This document shows positions 43,724-51,695 of a DNA stretch of 64,000 bases, piece after piece. The notes under the pieces are model-generated. The model searched no databases. It was given only the letters and a program-made list of their open reading frames with translations, and was not told the DNA's origin. Made by a program: the position numbers and the translations under genes. Positions within the stretch are counted from its first letter, which is position 1; every line of letters starts with the position of its first letter. Origin of the DNA: VXRD01 sp965242535 (GTDB lineage: Bacteria > Latescibacterota > UBA2968); NCBI GenBank assembly GCA_965242535.1, contig OZ251458.1, forward strand, positions 4,092,001-4,156,000, written 5' to 3'.

Positions 43724-43957
43724 ATGACGAGGCGAATCGTATCAACCCCTGGGCAATCGGCCCCAGTTGCGGTCAATCTGCCGATTGAAACGACCGACCT
43801 GACCGCGCATCAAACCGCTCGGGTCTCTGGTGGGTACGTTGGCTGGCCCGATAGCCTCTATGATGTCATCGCTGATTATATCAGTGAGGAATTTGGTATC
43901 GACTTGCCGCCACTGCCAGATATATCTGTTGGCCCTGTTCACCCTTGGTTAATGTAG
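43724..43957 (+). CDS. Double-glycine leader peptide A, copy 3
   Basis: Protein identical to copy 1 at 39240 and, by eye, identical in DNA as well, though 4.5 kb away and with different neighbours upstream. The same ideal Shine-Dalgarno precedes it. Together with the divergent copy 2 in between, this points to recent recombination among cassettes. Confidence 0.8.
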   Translation: MTRRIVSTPGQSAPVAVNLPIETTDLTAHQTARVSGGYVGWPDSLYDVIADYISEEFGIDLPPLPDISVGPVHPWLM

Positions 43958-44172
43958 TTCAAAACCGAGGTAGGTGAGAAGCCGCTACGGCGGCGAGTTC
44001 GCGGTGAGAATACGTGCTGGCTATTCTGCACAATTCTCACATTTCTTAGATGTTGGGTCAATGCCCGACATTTCACAACTCATCCCTGAATGTGCCCTCG
44101 CGAAGAGGGTATTCAGGCCGCAAACAATTTTCTTGTTGTACGTTTCCATTCATTCATTTTTTGGAGGATGTC
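43958..44172 (+). promoter_or_regulatory. Conserved structured spacer between A and B, copy 3
   Basis: Matches copy 1 except for the CATT insertion and one changed base in the third stem flank; hairpins are preserved. Confidence 0.65.
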
Positions 44173-44415
44173 ATGACTCAAACATTGGCAAACCGAATGA
44201 CGACAGATACGGATCAAGTGTTTGTCGCCTGCAATCCGTTGCAACCGCAAGAGGCAATGCTCGAAAGTAGCCTCATGGCAGAAACGTATGGAGGGGGGAT
44301 TGGATTTTGGTTATTCCTAATAGTGGCAGGGGTTGAGGCTTATGAGGTGGTTTCAGCGGGCTTGTCGAACGACGAATCGGATGATCGTTGCCGTTGCTGT
44401 TGTTGCGACGATTAA
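44173..44415 (+). CDS. Double-glycine leader peptide B, copy 3, with cysteine-rich tail
   Basis: The 80-residue peptide has the same 42-residue leader as B2. The core is shorter and more hydrophobic (GIGFWLFLIVAGVEAYEVVS) and ends SNDESDDRCRCCCCDD, a variant of the B2 tail in which two cysteines are replaced by Arg. The switch from identical to divergent sequence falls exactly at the GG codons. It lacks a recognised family. Confidence 0.8.
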   Translation: MTQTLANRMTTDTDQVFVACNPLQPQEAMLESSLMAETYGGGIGFWLFLIVAGVEAYEVVSAGLSNDESDDRCRCCCCDD

Positions 44416-44448
44416 TTAGAAGTAAGCAACAATAAGCCACCTTTTGGT

Positions 44449-44492
44449 TTTGGGATAGGGGCATTTTATGGTGCTCGCTCCTATCCCAAAAA
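44449..44492 (+). other. Hairpin between B3 and its protease gene
   Basis: Same stem as at 42605 (TTTTGGGATAGGGGC / GCTCCTATCCCAAAA) with a 14-nt loop. Confidence 0.7.
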
Positions 44493-44542
44493 ATCCGAGT
44501 AAAACAAAAACACATCAGAAAGTAAATGTTAGGGAGATTGAA

Positions 44543-45373
44543 ATGGCGTATCCAAATTTGAAGCAATCCATTTGGTTGCTGATATTATGGCTTCTTATTA
44601 CACTGGGTTTGGGGATACTGACGAGTAACATTGACAAGTCGTTAATGAAGAATAACTACCTGAGGGGCCTTTTGATGTTGGCAGGGCTCATTTTGATTTT
44701 GTGCTATGTTTCGCATCGGACGAATAGAGCATGGAAAGATATATTTCTTAACATAGGCCAGGATTGGCGTATATGGTTTTCCGTTGGTTTATCTATCTTT
44801 GGGCTATGGCTCATTGCTTTTCAATTAGCCGCAGTGGTGGAACATGTGATTCCAGTACCCGAAAGATTTCAGCGTGCCTATGATGCCTTAATCAATACCA
44901 ATAAGATATCTGATCTGTTATCCTTATTTTTTTTTGCGGTCATGATAGGGCCTTTTGTCGAAGAGGTACTTTGTAGAGGCATTATCTTGAGAGGTCTATT
45001 GGCACACTACACACAAAGTCGGGCGATTGTTTGGTCGGCAATTCTGTTTGCCGCAGTTCATCTGAATCCGTGGCAATTTCCATTAGCCTTTATATTGGGA
45101 ATTGTCTTTGCGTGGTGGGTCATCCAAACGGGGTCTTTGTGGCCTGCAATTTTGGGGCACGCGCTGAACAATTTTTTGGAAGTAACATTTTTATCCTTTG
45201 AAGTACCAAATTTTTGGGAAAATGTCGTAGTCATCAATCTATGTGGCGCAATATTGACCGTGTTTGGGTTGTGGTGGTTTTACCGGGTGGCGAAGCAGAA
45301 AGCATCAGGCCCCCTCGTTGCCCCCGTTGAACTTGAGGACATTGAGGAAGCGCGTAAGGATGATACCCGTTGA
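44543..45373 (+). CDS. CPBP-family intramembrane protease, cassette 3
   Basis: The 276-residue polytopic protein has FVEEVLCRG near residue 140, FAAVHLNPWQ near 173 and GHALNNFLEV. The N-terminal third differs from copy 2 while the catalytic helices and the segment FPLAFILGIVFAWWVIQTGS are shared. The start follows TTAGGGAGATTGAA. It ends the cassette array; a fragment of the border repeat follows. Confidence 0.85.
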   Translation: MAYPNLKQSIWLLILWLLITLGLGILTSNIDKSLMKNNYLRGLLMLAGLILILCYVSHRTNRAWKDIFLNIGQDWRIWFSVGLSIFGLWLIAFQLAAVVEHVIPVPERFQRAYDALINTNKISDLLSLFFFAVMIGPFVEEVLCRGIILRGLLAHYTQSRAIVWSAILFAAVHLNPWQFPLAFILGIVFAWWVIQTGSLWPAILGHALNNFLEVTFLSFEVPNFWENVVVINLCGAILTVFGLWWFYRVAKQKASGPLVAPVELEDIEEARKDDTR

Positions 45374-45495
45374 ACGGAATCGTTCATGACTTCATTGGCA
45401 TCCCAAATGAATCGCAATATTGCCTAGTCGGCGACGTTTTGTTTTTCCGTGAGTCATCTATTTGACGGCGATTCACATTTCCATAGGAGACCGAG

Positions 45496-46365
45496 ATGAG
45501 ACTTGTACTTCTATTTGTCCTTCAATACCTGTTGAGCGTTCAAATGGCGATGGCGCAGGAGCAGGACGCGACACGGGATATCTGCCAGTTTAATCTGCAC
45601 AATTACGAACTCGAAGATCAAACGAGAGAAGATATTGAACGCGGGGTTAAAACGATGATCGAGATTTACAAAAATGTTTTTGATCTCGATGTATCGGAAA
45701 ATTTTCAGATTAAAATTCGGATATTTGGCGACCAGAACGAGTATAGAGAATACCGAGCTGGCGCGACTTCGAAGCGGGCATATTATTCTTCTAAAAACAA
45801 AGAGGTCGTGATCGGGCATCATTGTGATAGTTGCTTCGTCAGGGTGGTATTTCACGAGGCGAGTCACGCGATTTTGCATGAGCATTTATGGCATCCCGTA
45901 TGGTTGCAAGAAGGCATTGCAGAGTATTTAGAGAGAATTGAAGTCCATGATGACAAAGCGGTGATTGGCTTTTCCTCCGCCCGCAACCAGGCCTGCCAAG
46001 AGTTGGAAAAAGAGGGTCAATTCATGTCCTTGACCGATTTCTTTTCCATATCCAAATCGCAGTACAAAGCGGAAGAGCGTAAAATGCGGCTCTTCGGATG
46101 GTCATTGATCTATTTTCTCATGTCATCCAAAGAGGGGCAGGGCATGCTCAAAAATATCATCTGGGCGATGAATGAAGCCGCTGGCGCAAAGCCGGGTCTC
46201 TGGAATAGGATCAGGTTTAAGTTGTTTTACAACGACAACCTAGAAATCGTCAAACGCGCGATACCACGGGATCTCGAGACGTTAGACCGAGAATGGCGGG
46301 CGTGGATACAGCAACCACGGGAAAAGCATGTGTTTATGTTTTCGGCGTTCAACGCTTCCCAGTGA
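45496..46365 (+). CDS. Secreted MA-clan (HExxH) metallopeptidase
   Basis: The 289-residue product has a Sec signal (MRLVLLFVLQYLLSVQMAMA). The gluzincin zinc site is HEASH at residues 120-124, followed by LQEGIAEYLE (third ligand Glu139 or Glu143). This is the peptidase-MA/DUF1570 arrangement. It starts behind AGGAGACCGAG, 122 nt after cassette 3, and opens a three-gene exported set. Maturation or turnover of the small peptides is an attractive but unproven role. Confidence 0.8.
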   Translation: MRLVLLFVLQYLLSVQMAMAQEQDATRDICQFNLHNYELEDQTREDIERGVKTMIEIYKNVFDLDVSENFQIKIRIFGDQNEYREYRAGATSKRAYYSSKNKEVVIGHHCDSCFVRVVFHEASHAILHEHLWHPVWLQEGIAEYLERIEVHDDKAVIGFSSARNQACQELEKEGQFMSLTDFFSISKSQYKAEERKMRLFGWSLIYFLMSSKEGQGMLKNIIWAMNEAAGAKPGLWNRIRFKLFYNDNLEIVKRAIPRDLETLDREWRAWIQQPREKHVFMFSAFNASQ

Positions 46366-46409
46366 TCGGCGGAGGGCGGTTCTGCAACAAAGCCTCTGAC
46401 AGGTGAAAA

Positions 46410-47204
46410 ATGATGAGAATGTTAGTCGTTTTGTGTTTGGTGCTCGGGGGAATGGATGCCTTGGGTGAAGAAATGCCCAAAGAGAACGAAGCTACCAAAA
46501 AGGAGAAAGCGAGCGAGCAATGGTATGGGATCATGGCGGGGCTGTCGCAATTCTACTTAAAAGATGAATTGGGATCCTACTTGCGATACGAAGGCCGGAT
46601 ACCATCCTTTGCTTGGCTCTCTCAAAAACAAGGCGATAAAAGTTATCGGTCCGATTTTATCGCGTTTGGGCGTGGCAATCTCTCCGCTTCCGGGACACGG
46701 GTCAAGATCGTGTATTTTCAGGTCGAAGAATTATACGGTCGCTATTTGGCGTCCTATTTCAACGACAAAATGAGGTTGGGCATTATGGGGGGCATGGGAG
46801 TGGAACTTTACGTCAAAGAATACATCCATCCGCCAATCCATGCCCAACTCATCGGGGATATGGATTTCAGCCTGCGCCTCGCAATTTCGGGTGACTATCG
46901 TTTCGACATGCGACACCATCTCAGAGCATACATAGGCAGTACCCTCGTGTCGTATTATCTGCCACACGCATCTGGGATTGTGTCTAGCCGGGAGGTCTTC
47001 GCAAATTTACTGACGGGTGATTTGGCATTCTGGAACCGCTTTCTGCATTTCAATATCGGCGTTCACTACGCCCGTCGGCTGTCCTCATCCACAGCGTTTT
47101 ACGCGCTCTATCGCATGGATTTCCAGCGTGCGAGAAGATATGAACGCACGGCCGCAATGTTCGCGCACAATCTGCTGATGGGCTTCGCTCTCAAGGTCAA
47201 ATAA
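46410..47204 (+). CDS. Outer-membrane beta-barrel-like protein
   Basis: The 264-residue product has a signal peptide (MRMLVVLCLVLGGMDALG), a charged linker (EEMPKENEATKKEKASEQ) and then alternating amphipathic strands (SYLRYEGRIPSFAWLS, HFNIGVHYARRLSSSTAFYA) with a C-terminal hydrophobic strand ending GFALKVK. This suggests an outer-membrane barrel of about ten strands. I recognise no family. Its stop is one base before the S41 peptidase start, so the two are translationally coupled. Confidence 0.6.
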   Translation: MMRMLVVLCLVLGGMDALGEEMPKENEATKKEKASEQWYGIMAGLSQFYLKDELGSYLRYEGRIPSFAWLSQKQGDKSYRSDFIAFGRGNLSASGTRVKIVYFQVEELYGRYLASYFNDKMRLGIMGGMGVELYVKEYIHPPIHAQLIGDMDFSLRLAISGDYRFDMRHHLRAYIGSTLVSYYLPHASGIVSSREVFANLLTGDLAFWNRFLHFNIGVHYARRLSSSTAFYALYRMDFQRARRYERTAAMFAHNLLMGFALKVK

Positions 47205-47205
47205 C

Positions 47206-48273
47206 ATGTTGCGTCTGCTAGGTATCGTCGTCATCTGCGTTTTTCATTTTTCCTGCGGCAAGTCCATTGTAGGTGGCGATATCGACTCGTCACCGGAACA
47301 CAACTTCGAAGTTTTCTATCGCGAGTTTAATGACTTTTACGCATTGTTTGAGATCAAGAAGGTCGATTGGAACGCGCTTTACAGCGTCCATCGTCCTTTC
47401 GTCACGGCGCGAACCACACAACATGAGCTTTTTGCGATCTGCGCCCTGATGTTAGAATACCTCAACGACCAGCATGTCGGTCTCGTCGCGCCATTTGGCG
47501 TTTTTGTATCGGGGCGTCAGGATGAGCCTCTAACTTTTGACCCGAGCGAGTTTGGAAGAGATACGACGATCACCATTGCGCTCGGCAATCGCGGAGGGGA
47601 TGAGGCGTTCGATTTTGACCGCGTCAAAAATTATGTCGGCAACCTGCACACTCGGGGGCGTCTCGAGTATGGCACGCTACGCGATCGCATTGGGTATCTC
47701 TTCATCCCCGGATTTTCAAGAGGAGCGGTTAAAGCCTGGGGAGACGATATCGACGCGGTCTTAGAGCAGTTGGGCAACACGGTCGGCATCATCATCGATC
47801 TGAGACAGAACTCGGGCGGTGTGTTGGGAAACGCGCGATCGGTCATGGCGCGTTTTATCGACGAGACACTCGTCTATGGGCATGAACGATATCGCGCCAA
47901 TCGATCCGCCTCCGCGCCGATTTTTGAACTGCAAATCGAACCATCGGGCGCGCGGCAATACACCAACCCCATCGTCTTGCTCATCGGAAAAAATACCACG
48001 AGTGCCGCGGAACATTTTGTTTTGGCTCTGCGACAATTCCCTTATGTCACCGTCATCGGCAGTCCCACTGCCGGTGCGCTTGGAAGCATCAAGCAAGGTC
48101 AACTGCCCAATGGGTGGGTGTATCAACTCACGACTTCAAACTTCGTTTCCGCGGATGGGATGAGCTATGAAGGCACGGGTATTCCCCCGGATATCTCCAT
48201 CGGTTTTTCCGATTCCTCCGCGATGGGCGATCCGGTGCTCGAAAAGGGCATTGAGGTTTTGGAAGGGATGTAA
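47206..48273 (+). CDS. S41 family (C-terminal-processing-like) peptidase lipoprotein
   Basis: The 355-residue product has a lipoprotein signal (VICVFHFSCGK). The S41 core includes IIIDLRQNSGGVLGNARSVM, the nucleophile Ser266 in GKNTTSAAEHFVLALRQ and GSPTAGALGSIKQGQLPNGW. No PDZ domain is present. It would act in the periplasm or at the outer membrane on peptide C-termini. Its place between the peptide cassettes and their likely exporter makes the peptides candidate substrates. Confidence 0.8.
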   Translation: MLRLLGIVVICVFHFSCGKSIVGGDIDSSPEHNFEVFYREFNDFYALFEIKKVDWNALYSVHRPFVTARTTQHELFAICALMLEYLNDQHVGLVAPFGVFVSGRQDEPLTFDPSEFGRDTTITIALGNRGGDEAFDFDRVKNYVGNLHTRGRLEYGTLRDRIGYLFIPGFSRGAVKAWGDDIDAVLEQLGNTVGIIIDLRQNSGGVLGNARSVMARFIDETLVYGHERYRANRSASAPIFELQIEPSGARQYTNPIVLLIGKNTTSAAEHFVLALRQFPYVTVIGSPTAGALGSIKQGQLPNGWVYQLTTSNFVSADGMSYEGTGIPPDISIGFSDSSAMGDPVLEKGIEVLEGM

Positions 48274-48469
48274 GAAGCCATCTAAAAATTATTGGGACCT
48301 ACCCCCCTGGCCCCCGTTATTCGCTTCGCTCATTGTAGGCTACGCCTGTGCCTGCGAGGAAGGGGGGAATCAAGGCATCCTATTTTTTCGATAGGTAGGG
48401 TTTTGACCTGCGAAAAGCGAATGCTTTTGTGGCTCTCTCAATGGCGGTCCGAGTTTTTAGATGGCTTCT
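48273..48469. mobile_element. MITE-like element with 16-bp terminal inverted repeats
   Basis: AGAAGCCATCTAAAAA at 48273-48288 is matched by its exact reverse complement at 48454-48469. The interior holds a GTAGGCTACGCCTGTGCC repeat and small hairpins but no gene. The left arm begins at the S41 stop codon. No clear target duplication is visible. It fills most of the 48274-48545 gap. Confidence 0.6.
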
Positions 48470-48545
48470 AAGACGAGAAATGGATTTTGTAGGTTAATTT
48501 TTTTTGAGATTTTGGGAAATCTACGGTCAATTTGAGGCAACGAAA

Positions 48546-51500
48546 ATGAACACCACACAAACATCGACTGGGGTCGCATTGGGAAACCTAGCGCGCTTCT
48601 TTTCGGAAAACGCGGTTCGGCCCGCGCCCTTTGGCCGTGTCCTATTTGAGCAGGGGCAAGCCGGGGATGCCTTTTACATCGTGCAGTCCGGGCGGTTGCG
48701 CGTGATCAAGCGGGATGCGGAGGGCCATTCTGCAACCGTGGGCTATTTATACGCGGGCGATCACTTTGGCGAGGGCGCGTTATTGACCGGGCAGGGGCAT
48801 CGGGCGACCGTGCGGGCGGTTGAGGATTCGGACGTGTTGTGCGTGCCAAAGGATCAATTCTTCAAGGTGCTCAAAAAAGAAGCGCGATTAAAAGCCTACC
48901 TCGAGGATCACGTCGCGCAGATCGCGTATCGAAATTTCACGCGATTTTTGAAGGGGGATGTCTCGGCCGAGGCGATGCGGTCACTGTTCGCGCGGTTGAA
49001 GCGCGAAGAGGTGGCAAAGGGCAAGCCGGTCGTCGATCCCGACACGCGATTTTACTTCATCGGTCAAGGCCGTGTGGAAGTCGCATCGGCAAATGGCGAC
49101 GTCGCGATTTTGCGCGCGGGTGATTTTTTTGGCGAAAGCGATCGGACACACGCCATCCATTGCCCGCGCGATTCCGTGCTCTTTTACCTCGATAAAAGCG
49201 ATTTTAATACGCTCAAAGAGCGGATGCCCGCCCTCGGCGCGGCCTTGCATAAGGGGAGGCTATCGCGGTCCGAACCCGCGACAAATGGGGCATCGCGCAT
49301 CCGGGGCGCGACGTTTGGCGATGGGGAAAGCGTGCGATCCGACAAACAACGAGCTGCAAAATCCAATGTGGTCGCCCTGGAAACGGATGCCGCCAAACCG
49401 GACGCGCCCACCTCGTTTCGCTTTCCATTTTTGAAGCAACACGATCAATCCGATTGCGGGGCCGCGTGTTTGGGGATGATCTGCAAGTATTACAAAATGC
49501 CCATCGGGTTGAATCGATTGCGCGATATGTCCAATGTCTCGCGGCACGGCACGTCGCTGGCCGCCTTGGCCGAGGCCGCCGAAACCCTCGGCTTTGTCAC
49601 GCGCGGGGTACGCACGGGGTACGAAGCCCTGATGCGTACGGAACTGCCGGCCATTCTCCACTGGGAAGGCAATCACTTTGTGGTCTTGTATCAGATCACC
49701 AAAACCGAGGTGAAAGTCGCGGATCCCGGCGTGGGCATTCGCAAATTGTCGCGGGCGGAGTTCGAAAAGGCATGGACGAACATGGCCCTGCTGTTGGAAT
49801 ACACGGATCGCGTGGCGGAGAACGAACCGTCTCGGTCGTCCTTCAAGCGATTTTTTCCGTTGATCAGACCTTATACCGGCATTTTGATCGAAGTGTTCTT
49901 GGCGTCGCTGGTGCTCAGTTTGTTTGGGCTGGCGTCGCCTATTTTTATGCAAACCATCGTGGATCAAGTGCTGGTGCATCACGACGAAGACCTGTTGAAC
50001 CTGATGCTGGTGGGCATGGTCGTCGTCGCGCTGTTTCAAATGGGCACCTCGACCTTGCGGATGTATTTGATCGGCTATGTGAGTGCGCGGTTGAGCCTGT
50101 CGATGTTGTCGCGGTTTTACCGCCATTTGCTCGCCCTGTCCATGCGGTTCTTCGCCCTGCGGCGCACGGGCGATTTGACCACGCGATTCCGGGAAAACGC
50201 CACGATTCAACGCCTGCTGACCGGCACGACCGTTTCTGCGATCCTGGACTTTGTGATGCTCTTCGTCTATCTCGGATTGATGTTTTACTACAATGCCGAG
50301 TTGACGCTCGTCATGCTGATTTTCGTACCCCTGTCCGCGGGCCTCACGCTGATCTACACGCCGATCTTGAAATCCTTTAGCCAGCGCGCTTTTTTGGCGC
50401 GTGCCGAACAATCCTCGGTCTTGATCGATTCCCTGCACGGCATCGACGTGGTCAAGGCCGAGGCGGTCGAGCGGGCGACGCGGTGGCACTGGGAAGGCAA
50501 GTTCACGCGGGAAATCCAGATCGGATTTCAACGCCTAAAAATGCAGATGCTATTCGGCGCGGGCGGCAGCCTGATCAACTTGTTGAGCAACACGGTGATT
50601 TTGTGGTATGGCGCGTCATTGGTCATCGAGGGCAATTTGTCCGTGGGGCAGTTGATGGCGTTTAATGCCCTCATCGGCAATGTGATGGGCCCCATCATGG
50701 GGTTGATCGGGATATGGCCGCAGGTGCAAGAAGCGCGCGTCGCACTGGACAGGCTCAATGACGTGTACGACACGCCGATGGAAGACGCGCGGCAACAAGG
50801 GCACGGCATGCGGTTGAAGCGGGTCGCGGGCCGCTTGGTTTTTGACGAAGTGTTTTTTCGCTACGGCGTGGGATCCGATGAACCCTACGTGTTGAATAAT
50901 ATCGACTTGACACTCGAACCGGGGCAGAAAATCGCCATTGTCGGACGCAGCGGCGCGGGCAAAACCACGTTGGTCAAATTGGTGCCGCGGCTGTTCGATC
51001 CGTCTGAGGGCCGCGTGTTGCTCGACGGGATGGATGTGCGGGACTTCGACCCGCATTGGTTGCGGCAACAGGTGGGCATGGTCATGCAAGAGCCGTTTTT
51101 GTTCAGCGGCAGCATCGCGGAAAACATCGCCGTCGGCCGGGAAGACGCGGACGTAGAACGCATGATGGAAGTTGCAAAACTCGCCTGCGTGCAAGACTTT
51201 GTGGCCGACATGCCGTTGGGCTACGAAACGAAAGTGGGCGAACAAGGCGTGGGCCTGTCCGGCGGGCAACGGCAGCGGATTGCGATCGCGCGGGCGCTGT
51301 ACCGCGATCCGAAAATTTTGATTTTTGACGAAGCCACCAACGCGCTGGACACGGATTCGGAACAGGCGATTCAGGCGAATTTGGATCTGCTCTTGGAAGA
51401 CCGCACCGCGTTGATCATCGCCCACCGCTTGAGCACAGTGCGAGATGCCGATGCGATAGTGGTGCTGGACAAGGGCCATATCGCGGAGCTGGGCACGCAC

Positions 51501-51566
51501 GGCGAATTGATGGCACGACCGGGATTGTACGCGCACATGTGCGGGCAACAGTTGCAAGGGGTTTGA
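48546..51566 (+). CDS. cNMP-binding / C39 peptidase / ABC exporter (peptide transporter)
   Basis: The 1006-residue product has four parts. Residues 20-120 are a cyclic-nucleotide-binding domain (FGRVLFEQGQAGDAFYIVQS, GDHFGEGALL), and 145-230 a second, degenerate one (AGDFFGES). Residues 292-420 are a C39 peptidase with Cys304 (QSDCGAACLG), His377 (GNHFVVLY) and Asp393 (VADPGVG), all catalytic residues present. The membrane domain spans ~435-720. The ATPase has GRSGAGKTT near 800, LSGGQRQR near 905, ILIFDEAT near 923 and the H-loop AHRL near 958. It should cut GG leaders and export the cores. The ATG at 48546 follows GAGG; an earlier in-frame ATG lacks one. Confidence 0.9.
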   Translation: MNTTQTSTGVALGNLARFFSENAVRPAPFGRVLFEQGQAGDAFYIVQSGRLRVIKRDAEGHSATVGYLYAGDHFGEGALLTGQGHRATVRAVEDSDVLCVPKDQFFKVLKKEARLKAYLEDHVAQIAYRNFTRFLKGDVSAEAMRSLFARLKREEVAKGKPVVDPDTRFYFIGQGRVEVASANGDVAILRAGDFFGESDRTHAIHCPRDSVLFYLDKSDFNTLKERMPALGAALHKGRLSRSEPATNGASRIRGATFGDGESVRSDKQRAAKSNVVALETDAAKPDAPTSFRFPFLKQHDQSDCGAACLGMICKYYKMPIGLNRLRDMSNVSRHGTSLAALAEAAETLGFVTRGVRTGYEALMRTELPAILHWEGNHFVVLYQITKTEVKVADPGVGIRKLSRAEFEKAWTNMALLLEYTDRVAENEPSRSSFKRFFPLIRPYTGILIEVFLASLVLSLFGLASPIFMQTIVDQVLVHHDEDLLNLMLVGMVVVALFQMGTSTLRMYLIGYVSARLSLSMLSRFYRHLLALSMRFFALRRTGDLTTRFRENATIQRLLTGTTVSAILDFVMLFVYLGLMFYYNAELTLVMLIFVPLSAGLTLIYTPILKSFSQRAFLARAEQSSVLIDSLHGIDVVKAEAVERATRWHWEGKFTREIQIGFQRLKMQMLFGAGGSLINLLSNTVILWYGASLVIEGNLSVGQLMAFNALIGNVMGPIMGLIGIWPQVQEARVALDRLNDVYDTPMEDARQQGHGMRLKRVAGRLVFDEVFFRYGVGSDEPYVLNNIDLTLEPGQKIAIVGRSGAGKTTLVKLVPRLFDPSEGRVLLDGMDVRDFDPHWLRQQVGMVMQEPFLFSGSIAENIAVGREDADVERMMEVAKLACVQDFVADMPLGYETKVGEQGVGLSGGQRQRIAIARALYRDPKILIFDEATNALDTDSEQAIQANLDLLLEDRTALIIAHRLSTVRDADAIVVLDKGHIAELGTHGELMARPGLYAHMCGQQLQGV

Positions 51567-51574
51567 CAGACGAC

Positions 51575-51695
51575 GCTTTGAACGGGAACGTCAATGTAGG
51601 GACAGGCCCCCGTGCTCTGGGTTTGACAAAGAACGGGAACGTCAATGTAGGGACAGGCCCCCGTGCCTGTCCTCTGGGTTTGACAAAGAACGGGA
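51575..51695. repeat. Tandem repeats with REP palindromes inside the export operon
   Basis: Two and a half copies of a ~57-nt unit (GGGTTTGACAAAGAACGGGA followed by a GGACAGGCCCCCGTG palindrome) lie between the transporter and hlyD. The last partial copy supplies the hlyD ribosome binding region. Each unit has a TTGACA, but no good -10 follows. Confidence 0.7.

Larger units (their letters stand above)
43577..45395. repeat. Tandem duplication unit containing cassette 3
   Basis: Starts with the same border sequence as the previous unit and ends where a ~29-nt remnant of that border (45396-45424) begins. Length is 1819 bp, 44 bp shorter than unit 2 because of changes in the B core and protease. 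Confidence 0.85.

Noticed and set aside
39240..45373. Lanthipeptide, lasso peptide or proteusin classification
   Set aside because: No LanM/LanB/C, lasso cyclase, radical-SAM or YcaO enzyme is encoded in the window, and the leaders are simple double-glycine type.
51575..51695. Internal promoters from repeated TTGACA motifs before hlyD
   Set aside because: No acceptable -10 element at 16-18 nt spacing; the TTGACA copies are part of a tandem repeat.
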